Below, one piece after another: positions 27,501 through 33,662 of a stretch of DNA of 64,000 nt (positions are counted from its first letter, which is position 1; every line of letters starts with the position of its first letter). The position numbers were made by a program, and so were the translations under genes. A model generated the notes under the pieces. It was not told the origin of the DNA, searched no databases, and worked only from the letters and a program-made list of their open reading frames with translations. The DNA is from Listeria booriae (GTDB lineage: Bacteria > Bacillota > Bacilli > Lactobacillales > Listeriaceae): positions 248,001 through 312,000 of the forward strand of contig NZ_JNFA01000023.1 of the NCBI RefSeq assembly GCF_000766865.1, read 5' to 3'.

Positions 27501-28152
27501 TGCCTGGTTTTATGGCGTTAAAACTGTATGCGCCTGAGCTGTCCGTTGTTGCATCGGCTACTTTTGTTCCTGTTTCATTGTATAATGCCACATGCACTCC
27601 GTTTATGCCTGCTTCTCCGCTATCTTTTAGGCCGTTTCCATTGGCGTCATTATACACAAAGCTTTGAATAGCACCTTGTTCTGGATAGAAGCCAAAATGA
27701 TAACCTGTAACGGCATTGCCACCAGAAATGGTGAAATAGCTTGAGTTACCATCTGAACCGTTGATGCCTTGTGTTGTGTAAAGTTTTTCATCAGTTGGTA
27801 AGGTCGACATGTCTACGTGCAAATAGTAAGTCCCGTCTGGAACGTTTGAGAATGTATATCTACCGTCCGTTCCTGTTGTTGCTGTTCCTATCAGTGTTCC
27901 TTGGTCGTTGTATAACTCGACTTTGATGCCTGCTATACCTGTTGTTTCATTACTGTCTTGCACAGCATTTCCGTTTAAGTCCTCAAACATCACATCACTA
28001 ACACTACCTTCGCCAGATGCTTTTAATTGTTTGATTGTATTTTCTGCTGCGGATACTGTCGTGTAGGGTTGGATAATTGGTGTTAAGCTTCCAAGGACTA
28101 ACACACCTGTGACAGCTCCTATACCCCACTTCTTCATGATTTTCTTGCTCAT
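24535..28152 (-). CDS. large secreted repeat adhesin (SdrD-B-like and Big2-like domains, lectin-like end)
   Basis: The 1205-residue protein begins with a signal peptide (basic start, hydrophobic core, cleavage near V-S-A-A, residue 35). Five SdrD-B/Cna-B-type repeats follow at about 50-155, 160-262, 268-362, 368-460 and 463-566, each ending in G-S-D-G. Copies 1, 2 and 5 keep the calcium-type loop D-x-N-x-N-G. Big2-like Ig repeats lie at about 570-665 and 785-1040 (three near-identical copies), around a distinct 110-residue insert. The last 160 residues, I-N-P-E-F-N-G onward, resemble a carbohydrate-binding jelly roll. No LPXTG, GW or LysM anchor exists. ATG 28152 is chosen by its GAGGGG. The srtA gene and a 60-residue peptide with a sortase-like signal lie upstream. 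Confidence 0.88.
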   Translation of the reverse strand: MSKKIMKKWGIGAVTGVLVLGSLTPIIQPYTTVSAAENTIKQLKASGEGSVSDVMFEDLNGNAVQDSNETTGIAGIKVELYNDQGTLIGTATTGTDGRYTFSNVPDGTYYLHVDMSTLPTDEKLYTTQGINGSDGNSSYFTISGGNAVTGYHFGFYPEQGAIQSFVYNDANGNGLKDSGEAGINGVHVALYNETGTKVADATTDSSGAYSFNAIKPGKYYAKADIPANYKYQSGTYFGSDGATNYFTVASEQTLRNELNLGLAALNNSAISGVVTDASTSTGLANIRVELHDVQGNLVTSVQTDSSGHYGFTGLEAGNYYTKVVIPSNYDFVSSNGYGSDGNSNYISLNGSNTASSYSISLRKQANTTISGVINTPSGQGVSENVSLYSVDGTLVKTVATSTQGNFSFTGIAAGNYYVKATIPEGYTFDSSQGFGSDGNSYYLQADGTTNISNLRLTLAQKTGQIRSTVFNDLNKNGTQEVGESGVAGASVTLYSNTGAAVETTTTDANGLYKFETITPGTYYVRVTPPTGYNNLANTAFGSDGVSGYISIAAQQTRTDMNAALVSTTVVATDLTLNTTNINTTVNATGKVDATVQPANTTNKTLSYTPADASIITVDANGNWTAHKAGTTTIAVKTTDGSNITKTVNVTVTDPNEVANAKWIYQTDFTPDTNIAEGGSITVPNTYKDGYGNSNIDVALYNSADTRIDPSIYTLTLSNPDLFSNVQTNNVKFAFTHTDKTGSSLVTVKDASGKTVRTFTINITGPANVPATGIDLVTTNINTTVGETGTIGATVEPTDASNKKLSYTPADSSIISVDENGNWTAKKAGTTTIQVKTTDGTNITKTVNVTVAAPTVLATDIDLATTNINTTVGTTGAIGATVQPSNTTNKTLTYTPADSSIITVDANGNWTAKKAGTTTVQVKTTDGSNITKTVNVTVTDPTVLATDITLAATNITADVNDTGKVDATVLPTNTTNKTLTYTSNDTSIITVDANGNWVAKKGGATTITVTTTDGSNISKTITVRVNGENMIINPEFNGLGQWGETAYTGAIGTQADNLYNYSGAVGTWTTVSKGILGPQMDIKPNGNGSVDMKSGANHAGLLAQTVATIPGHQYSFKYVATDGGHGYYNATVISGSQISTGQTLAADRGTLTGGWKQPTGTMTTLTFTATTTSTTVYFVELGGYGVLTSGTVNFSNISLVDVTGLN

Positions 28153-28310
28153 AAATAAATTCATCCCCTCATCATTTAGAATCGAAATAGTATACATCAC
28201 TTTAACTATTTCATTGTCTACTTTATTGAATTGTGTTCAAAATAAAAACAGTAACTTGACACTTTTCAAAACTTTTTTTTGTACTTTTCGTCACAATTGC
28301 TTTTTTGGCG

Positions 28311-28493
28311 TTATGATATGTGTTGATGCTGCTTCTTTTTATTATTTGCAAATAAAAGAACAGCTGTGACTGCTGCAATTCCTATGCCTATCGTTGCTGC
28401 CATAAGTGGGTAGCCTTGAAGCATTGCTGCACCGATAATCGGACCGCCACCAGTCATCGGGACTAATGGATTTAGATTTCCGCCTTGACTCAA
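28311..28493 (-). CDS. 60-residue membrane peptide with a sortase-like C-terminal signal
   Basis: A TTG start lies seven bases after GAGGAGG. The peptide reads M-S-Q-G-G-N-L-N-P-L, then V-P-M-T-G-G, a hydrophobic segment (residues about 18-49) and the tail N-N-K-K-K-Q-H-Q-H. The order of motif, hydrophobic segment and basic tail is that of an LPXTG sorting signal with V in place of L, but no signal peptide precedes it. The srtA gene is 335 bases upstream and the anchorless adhesin 158 bases downstream on the same strand. It could be an anchor partner, a remnant of a lost surface gene, or a holin-like peptide. The leader before it has regulatory features. Confidence 0.55.
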   Translation of the reverse strand: MSQGGNLNPLVPMTGGGPIIGAAMLQGYPLMAATIGIGIAAVTAVLLFANNKKKQHQHIS

Positions 28494-28512
28494 TATTTTG
28501 CCTCCTCTTTAC

Positions 28513-28556
28513 GTTGATTTTGTACCCTGATATTTCCAGAATCAACTGGTATCAGG
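28513..28556 (-). promoter_or_regulatory. leader RNA with two mutually exclusive helices
   Basis: On the minus strand CCTGATA/TATCAGG (with inner CCAG/CTGG) forms helix A. GTTGATT/AATCAAC (28540-28546 with 28513-28519) forms helix B. The two share bases and cannot coexist. Helix B ends about ten bases before the GAGGAGG of the 60-residue peptide. The 10-codon leader frame ends inside helix A. Confidence 0.5.
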
Positions 28557-28574
28557 TCGGTATGCGTTTGCCAT
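28542..28574 (-). CDS. 10-codon leader peptide candidate
   Basis: AAGGGGG lies exactly seven bases before ATG, and the frame reads M-A-N-A-Y-R-P-D-T-S then TGA. Its last codons are the 5' arm of helix A, so a translating or stalled ribosome would open helix A and change pairing ahead of the 60-residue peptide. A TATAAT at 28599-28604 places the likely transcript start just upstream. Confidence 0.4.
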   Translation of the reverse strand: MANAYRPDTS

Positions 28575-28598
28575 GTGTTTTCCCCCTTAGCAAATCGG

Positions 28599-28604
28599 AT
28601 TATA
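28599..28604 (-). promoter_or_regulatory. -10 element of the small-peptide transcript
   Basis: A perfect TATAAT lies on the minus strand about 12 bases before the leader's ribosome site. No good -35 is seen, so an activator may be needed. Confidence 0.45.
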
Positions 28605-28775
28605 ATCTGATTTTTTAAACTATTGATAAAGATATGTATGGTAGATTAGAAGCCGTTCTTTTTTGGCCTTTCCTATTTTTTATCTTAGCATGTAGTTTTT
28701 TACGTAGATGGAAACTATGCGTCATAAAGCTCTGTTTTTTTCAGAGAATTTGTGAACGTTTTTCTAATCTATGCG

Positions 28776-28819
28776 CAAAAAACGCCTTGCACAGAATTTT
28801 TATCCATGCAAGGCGTTTC
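28776..28819. terminator. terminator after srtA (bidirectional)
   Basis: AAACGCCTTGCA and TGCAAGGCGTTT form a 12-bp stem about ten bases after the srtA stop, with a T-run on the minus strand. Confidence 0.9.
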
Positions 28820-28828
28820 TTCGTATTA

Positions 28829-29488
28829 TTATTTGAAATACTTGTCTTCTTTTTCTTTGGTTAGTTTCTCCGTTGAGACTAGCTTGCCAATGGCTACGAA
28901 TCGTTTATTTGTCTCTGTCGCTACGTCACACGTAATCAGCGTGATTTGTGGCTCGGTGGTGTTGTCGATAATGCCCACTTCGGTATCTTTCACGATTTTT
29001 GTACTTGTTACTTCATAGGTGTACAGATTCGTTAAATCCGTTAGGTACACTTTGGCGCCTTCTTTCACATCCATGACCGGGCCAAATAGCATCGACTCAT
29101 TTCTCATATGGTGACCTGCGAGTGGGTAATTTCCTTTGCCCATGACTTGATCTTCCCGCATAGTTGTCGCACCTGCCAGTAAGTTCGCCGTGTTCGTTCC
29201 TTTTAAGACCATTAAATTAAGGTCTACGCTCGGAATCGCAATGGAGCCAACGACTGCGTCTTTGTCGTAATTCGCTGCGCCTTTCACAACAGAGGTCATC
29301 GATGGGAGTTCTACGCTTGCGAAGTCGAATGTGGCATCTCTACTATTGTTTTTATTAATCGTTTCCGCGCTGTAATTCGTTACGGAATCCCGTCCGCTTA
29401 AATATTTTACAATGCCGCTCTTAATGAATGGTGAAAGTACGAGCAGTAGCCCGATAATTAAAATGATAATTGCTATTGTTTTCTTCAA
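28829..29488 (-). CDS. srtA: class A sortase
   Basis: A membrane transpeptidase of 219 residues that links LPXTG proteins to the peptidoglycan precursor. The N-terminal anchor helix is about 5-25. The catalytic His is in L-A-G-H-H-M, the Cys is residue 187 in T-L-I-T-C-D, and the Arg is in N-K-R-F-V-A. TTG 29488 is preferred: AAGGGGG lies nine bases upstream and the protein begins L-K-K-T-I-A-I-I, near the usual 220 residues. A longer frame to 29548 has no ribosome site. In L. monocytogenes srtA is likewise close to ltaS. Its only possible substrate in this window is the 60-residue peptide. Confidence 0.95.
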   Translation of the reverse strand: MKKTIAIIILIIGLLLVLSPFIKSGIVKYLSGRDSVTNYSAETINKNNSRDATFDFASVELPSMTSVVKGAANYDKDAVVGSIAIPSVDLNLMVLKGTNTANLLAGATTMREDQVMGKGNYPLAGHHMRNESMLFGPVMDVKEGAKVYLTDLTNLYTYEVTSTKIVKDTEVGIIDNTTEPQITLITCDVATETNKRFVAIGKLVSTEKLTKEKEDKYFK

Positions 29489-29683
29489 TATACTAAGCCC
29501 CCTTGCAGTTCTCTCTCGATTATATAGTAGGAACCTTTCCAAAAGCAACGATAAAACTACGATAGCAAAAATGGACGGCTCCTTCGCGGCACTCTATATC
29601 CGTTTCAGCCCTGATACACCAAGGTTTTAGAAATATCTCGGGCTTGCGACGCATGTTTTTTAGTTTCGTTTTTGTTAAAGTTA

Positions 29684-29692
29684 TGTTACTAT
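29684..29692 (+). promoter_or_regulatory. extended -10 promoter upstream of ltaS
   Basis: TGT-TACTAT is an extended -10 with a weak -35 (TTTCGT, 17-base spacing). Transcription would start near 29699, directly before the hairpin at 29703. Confidence 0.45.
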
Positions 29693-29702
29693 TAGATTAA
29701 CG

Positions 29703-29752
29703 TGGGTTTGGAATTAGCGCAAAGCTCTTTACATAGCAACCCAGTTTTTTTT
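29703..29752 (+). terminator. terminator-like hairpin in the ltaS leader
   Basis: TGGGTT and AACCCA close a stem-loop followed by G and eight T. No plus-strand gene ends upstream, so it is either an attenuator of ltaS or the end of a short leader RNA of about 50 bases. Confidence 0.4.
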
Positions 29753-29816
29753 ATTCTTTTTTGTCTTAAAAAATGAAACAGTACTTACTCACACAGAGTG
29801 TTAGGAGAGGTGAATT

Positions 29817-31802
29817 ATGAACGCATGGAAAGAAAAGGTCCTAGGTTTCTTAAGTAAGAACTACGGATTTTTTATTCTAGCCGTCATACTATTTTGGCTA
29901 AAATCGTATATTGCTTATAATGTCGCATTTAACTTGGGGATTGAGAACCCAATGCAACAATTCTTATTACTGATTAATCCGCTAAGTTCCGCAGTATTCT
30001 TCATGGGACTAGCCTTATTTGCAAAAGGAAGACGGTCGTTTGTTTGGATTATCGTCATTGACTTTATACTTTCATTTGGCCTTTATGCAAACGCGGTTTA
30101 CTATCGCTTTTTCAGTGATTTTATTACGTTGCCGAATATTCGAGAAATTGGTAGTCTTGGTGAGCAAAGTGGTAGTCTTGGTGCCCTTATGCACTGGAGC
30201 GATATTCTCTACTTCGCGGATATACTCTTCTTGATTGCATTACTTGTTTTCCGCATTGTAAAACCAAGTAAAGAAGCGCGTATTCGTGCTCGCAAAACAG
30301 TTGGTGTTTTAACGCTTGGTGTTGCGATGTTCTTCGCGAACTTAGGTCTTGCGGAAATCGATCGTCCAGAACTATTAACACGTACATTTGACCGTACTTA
30401 TATCGTGAAATACCTTGGAATGACGAACTTCCAAATTTACGACGCTGTAAAAAGTACACAGAACTCCACACAACGCGCGCTCGCGGATAGTAGCGATGTC
30501 AACGCTGTGTTGAACTATACGAAATCGAATTATGCACAGCCGAATCCAGAGTATTTTGGCAAGGCGAAAGGTAAGAACGTTATTTATATCCATTTAGAGA
30601 GCTTCCAGCAATTCTTGATTGGCTATAAACTACACGGACAAGAAGTGACGCCGTTTATTAACTCGTTCTTTAAAGATAAGAACACGATTAGCTTTACGAA
30701 CTTCTTCCATCAAACAGGTCAAGGGAAAACTTCCGACGCCGAAATGATGCTGGAGAATTCATTATTCGGACTTCCACAAGGTTCTGCCTTCTCCACAAAA
30801 GGTAAGAATACGTATCAATCAGCGCCAGCGATTTTAGGTCAGCAAGGCTATGATTCAGCGGTTTTCCATGGGAACTATAAGAGTTTCTGGAATCGCGACG
30901 AAATTTACAAACAGTTCGGCTACAATCATTTCTTTGATGCTAGCTACTATGATATGAACGAGAAAGACGTTTCCAACTATGGCTTGAAGGACAAACCGTT
31001 CTTCCTAGAGTCAGAGAAGTATCTACAAACATTGAAACAACCGTTTTACGCGAAATTCATTACGTTAACGAATCACTTCCCTTATCCGATTGCTGCGGAT
31101 GAAGCAACGATTCAACCGGCTGATACTGGTGATACTTCCGTGGATAGTTACTTCCAGACTGCTCGTTATTTAGATGAAGCTGTGAAGAGTTTCGTGCAGT
31201 ATTTGAAAGATAGCGGTTTGTATGACAATACGGTAATTGTTATGTACGGCGATCACTACGGTATTTCCGATAATCACGCGCAAGCAATGAGTAAAGTGCT
31301 CGGTACCGATTACGATGCTTATCAAAACGCACAAGCACAACGTGTTCCATTTATGATTCGCGTTCCTGGTGTTGAAGGTGGCGTAAAAGATACGTACGGC
31401 GGTGAAATTGATGTTTTACCTACCCTACTACACTTATTAGGCACAGATACGAAGAATTACGTACAACTCGGTAGTGATTTGCTTTCTAAAGATGTGAAAC
31501 AAGTCGTTCCATTCCGAAATGGTGATTTCATTACACCTGCTTACTCGATGATTGGCGGCAAGTTCTACAATCAGAAGACTGGCGAAGAAATTACGACGAC
31601 AACAGACGAAATGAAAGCAACGAAAGACAATGTTGCTAAAGAACTCGAATTATCTGATGAAGTCTTGCAAGGCGATCTACTTCGCTTCTACACACCTGAA
31701 GGCTTCAAGAAAACCGATCCTTCGAAGTATAACTATAATAACAAAAACAAATCTACAACGACAGACAAGAGCAGTACAGACACAACAACCACTGAAAATT
31801 AA
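29817..31802 (+). CDS. ltaS: lipoteichoic acid synthase
   Basis: The 661-residue enzyme polymerises glycerol phosphate from phosphatidylglycerol on the outer membrane face. Five N-terminal membrane helices (about 15-190) lead to an extracellular alkaline-phosphatase-like domain. It contains H-L-E-S-F-Q-Q, the catalytic threonine T305 in G-Q-G-K-T-S-D-A-E, F-H-G-N-Y and the metal motif Y-G-D-H-Y-G. The C-terminus is a Lys/Thr/Ser-rich tail. AGGAGAGG lies before the ATG. The YkcC/GtlA-like glycosyltransferase at 5.9 kb could decorate its product. A terminator follows. Confidence 0.96.
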   Translation: MNAWKEKVLGFLSKNYGFFILAVILFWLKSYIAYNVAFNLGIENPMQQFLLLINPLSSAVFFMGLALFAKGRRSFVWIIVIDFILSFGLYANAVYYRFFSDFITLPNIREIGSLGEQSGSLGALMHWSDILYFADILFLIALLVFRIVKPSKEARIRARKTVGVLTLGVAMFFANLGLAEIDRPELLTRTFDRTYIVKYLGMTNFQIYDAVKSTQNSTQRALADSSDVNAVLNYTKSNYAQPNPEYFGKAKGKNVIYIHLESFQQFLIGYKLHGQEVTPFINSFFKDKNTISFTNFFHQTGQGKTSDAEMMLENSLFGLPQGSAFSTKGKNTYQSAPAILGQQGYDSAVFHGNYKSFWNRDEIYKQFGYNHFFDASYYDMNEKDVSNYGLKDKPFFLESEKYLQTLKQPFYAKFITLTNHFPYPIAADEATIQPADTGDTSVDSYFQTARYLDEAVKSFVQYLKDSGLYDNTVIVMYGDHYGISDNHAQAMSKVLGTDYDAYQNAQAQRVPFMIRVPGVEGGVKDTYGGEIDVLPTLLHLLGTDTKNYVQLGSDLLSKDVKQVVPFRNGDFITPAYSMIGGKFYNQKTGEEITTTTDEMKATKDNVAKELELSDEVLQGDLLRFYTPEGFKKTDPSKYNYNNKNKSTTTDKSSTDTTTTEN

Positions 31803-31808
31803 TTTTAG

Positions 31809-31848
31809 AACCATCAAATCCTTTGTTTCAAGGGTTTGGTGGTTTTTT
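31809..31848 (+). terminator. terminator of ltaS
   Basis: AACCATCAAA(TCC) pairs with (GGG)TTTGGTGGTT, followed by a T-run. Confidence 0.85.
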
Positions 31849-31930
31849 TATGCCCCTTCCCTCAAAAATGGCTTCCCTTTCCATTCGCAAAATGCTATTC
31901 TAGAAAAAGATAAAGGGAGGTCAACTACAT

Positions 31931-33169
31931 ATGAAAGTACTAAAAAACTATCGATTTAGCTTATTTTTACTTTCCGGAATTATTCTTGGCGGAGCTGCTG
32001 GGGTTATTTTTGGAGAGAAAACAGCTGTTGTTAAACCGATTGGGGAAATCTTTTTAAATTTGATGTTTGTTGTGATTGTGCCGCTTGTTTTCTTGAGCAT
32101 CTCTTCTGCCATTGCGAATATGAACGGAATGAAGCGGCTTGGTAAGATTATGGGGACGATTTTTGCGGTATTTTTCTCGACAGCGATTATTGCTGGAATT
32201 ATTGCTTTTATCGGGACAACGATTTATAACCCGCTAAAAGGCGTTGATTTGACGCAAATTATTAAAAACTTGCCTGCTGCTCCTGAAGCACAAAGTAGCT
32301 CTTTAGGTGAGACGCTCGTTAAGACGTTCACGGTGCCTGATTTTCTCGATTTATTTTCAAAATCGAATTTATTGCCTTTGATCGTGTTTTCGATTCTTCT
32401 AGGGGTCGCTACATCGCTTGCTGGTGATAAAGGAAAGCCGCTTGCCGATTTGTTAAATAGCGGTACAGAAGTGATTTTGAAGATTGTGCAAATTATTATG
32501 TACGCAGCACCGATTGGTCTTGGTTGTTACTTTGCGGATACAGTTGGAAAACTTGGACCCCAAATTATTAATGGGTATTTGAACTCATTCTTACTTTATT
32601 TAGTGTTAGCGGTTATTTATTATTTCGGCGCGTTTACGCTTTATGCTTTTATTGCTGGCGGTCCGCTCGGTGTTAAAGTGTATTGGAAAAACGTGATTAC
32701 GCCTTCTATTACAGCGATTGCAACGTCTTCTAGTGCCGCATGTATTCCTGTGAATCTGCAGGCAACGAAGAAAATGGGCGTTCCTGATGATATTGCAGAA
32801 ACGATTATCCCTCTAGGAGCAAATACCCACAAAGATGGTTCTGTTATGGGTGGTATTATTAAGATTATTTTCTTGTTCACTTTGTTTGGAAAAGACATGA
32901 CTTCTCCGATGAGTATACTGGCCATTCTTGGCGTAGCTTTTCTCGTTGGTGCTGTGATGGGCGGTATTCCAAGTGGTGGCATGACTGGGGAATTAATGAT
33001 TTGTGCGGTTTTCGGTTTCAATCCTGAGCTGGTTGGAACGATTATGATTATTAGTACGATTATTGATATTCCTGCAACATTACTAAATTCAACGGGAAAT
33101 ACGGTTTGTGCGATGCTCGTTAGTCGTTTTGTGGAAGGTAAGAACTGGCTATCGAAACAATTTGCATAG
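31931..33169 (+). CDS. dicarboxylate/amino acid:cation symporter (DAACS family)
   Basis: A 412-residue transporter with eight helices and two hairpins. Hairpin 1 has the serine-rich T-S-S-S-A-A-C-I-P-V-N motif, helix 7 has P-L-G-A-N-T-H-K-D-G (the N-M-D-G-like cation site, here N-T-H-K-D-G), and hairpin 2 has G-G-I-P-S-G-G-M-T-G-E. It should import glutamate, aspartate, serine or a C4-dicarboxylate with Na+ or H+. AAAGGGAGG precedes the ATG. It is monocistronic, between two terminators. Confidence 0.9.
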   Translation: MKVLKNYRFSLFLLSGIILGGAAGVIFGEKTAVVKPIGEIFLNLMFVVIVPLVFLSISSAIANMNGMKRLGKIMGTIFAVFFSTAIIAGIIAFIGTTIYNPLKGVDLTQIIKNLPAAPEAQSSSLGETLVKTFTVPDFLDLFSKSNLLPLIVFSILLGVATSLAGDKGKPLADLLNSGTEVILKIVQIIMYAAPIGLGCYFADTVGKLGPQIINGYLNSFLLYLVLAVIYYFGAFTLYAFIAGGPLGVKVYWKNVITPSITAIATSSSAACIPVNLQATKKMGVPDDIAETIIPLGANTHKDGSVMGGIIKIIFLFTLFGKDMTSPMSILAILGVAFLVGAVMGGIPSGGMTGELMICAVFGFNPELVGTIMIISTIIDIPATLLNSTGNTVCAMLVSRFVEGKNWLSKQFA

Positions 33170-33178
33170 CTCTATACG

Positions 33179-33217
33179 AAAAGCGAAATGTAGTTTTTTA
33201 GACTCTTTCGCTTTTTT
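33179..33217 (+). terminator. terminator of the symporter gene
   Basis: AAAAGCGAAA and TTTCGCTTTT form a 10-bp stem with a T-run. Confidence 0.85.
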
Positions 33218-33272
33218 ATTTTGTCTCCAAATGTGGCACCGTCTCACTTGAAAAAATTTTTTAAGATTTTGG

Positions 33273-33301
33273 TTTACTTTTTGCTTAAATAGGAGTATGA
33301 T
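33273..33301 (+). promoter_or_regulatory. sigma-A promoter candidate of the kdp operon
   Basis: TTTACT and TATGAT are spaced by 17 bases. The predicted start near 33308 leaves an untranslated leader of about 175 bases before the leader ORF. Hairpins in it include AGCTA/TAGCT followed by five T and CGTGA/TCACG just before the GGGAG. Confidence 0.5.
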
Positions 33302-33481
33302 ATGTCGCATAGCTCGGAAATAGGAATAATAGTTCACTTTATGAAGTACTGATATAACTAGGGTTTCGTGTTTTTTGGTAGCTATGTTAGCTTTTTAAAA
33401 ATCGATTTTTTAACAATTGTATAAGCGTGATTTAATTGGATACAGAACCTCTATGTCACGATTTAGAAAAAGGGAGATGAA

Positions 33482-33553
33482 ATGGCGTTTGATTCCTCGT
33501 TCTATATCCGCGGATCGGAATCTGGGGTGTTTTTTTATTGGAGTTATGACTGA
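33482..33553 (+). CDS. 23-residue leader peptide candidate upstream of kdpF
   Basis: GGGAGATG lies before the ATG. The frame encodes M-A-F-D-S-S-F-Y-I-R, then S-E-S-G-V-F-F-Y-W-S-Y-D, aromatic-rich and with no membrane helix. Its TGA is the first part of TGAGGAGG, the kdpF ribosome site, so termination places a ribosome on kdpF. GATTCC/GGAATC around the palindrome ATCCGCGGAT, followed by a T7 run, lies inside the frame and could act as an attenuator. I know no described family. Confidence 0.5.
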   Translation: MAFDSSFYIRGSESGVFFYWSYD

Positions 33554-33565
33554 GGAGGATTTACG

Positions 33566-33643
33566 ATGATTGCGATTTTGTTGTTTGCTGTACTGTTATT
33601 AGGATATCTAGTGTACGCATTGGTTCATCCAGAGAAATTTTGA
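33566..33643 (+). CDS. kdpF: KdpF, small stabilising subunit of the K+-transporting ATPase
   Basis: The 25-residue single-helix peptide reads M-I-A-I-L-L-F-A-V-L, then G-Y-L-V-Y-A-L-V-H-P-E-K-F. The closing L-x-x-P-E-K-F is the KdpF hallmark. GAGGAGG lies seven bases upstream. It precedes kdpA by 19 bases. In E. coli KdpF stabilises the KdpABC complex. Confidence 0.92.
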   Translation: MIAILLFAVLLLGYLVYALVHPEKF

Positions 33644-33662
33644 TTGAGGGAGATAGTTAAAC

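Noticed and set aside
24535-28152. Repeats in the adhesin DNA as a CRISPR or tandem DNA array
   Set aside because: The repeats are long, in frame and protein-coding (SdrD-B and Big2 domains), with no spacer structure.
33410-33423. PrfA-box-like TTAACAATTGTATA
   Set aside because: Two mismatches at conserved positions, and it lies between the predicted kdp promoter and the leader ORF. No virulence gene is nearby.
33240-33560. c-di-AMP (ydaO-type) riboswitch before kdp
   Set aside because: Expected for potassium genes, but the conserved core blocks of that riboswitch are not present in this leader.
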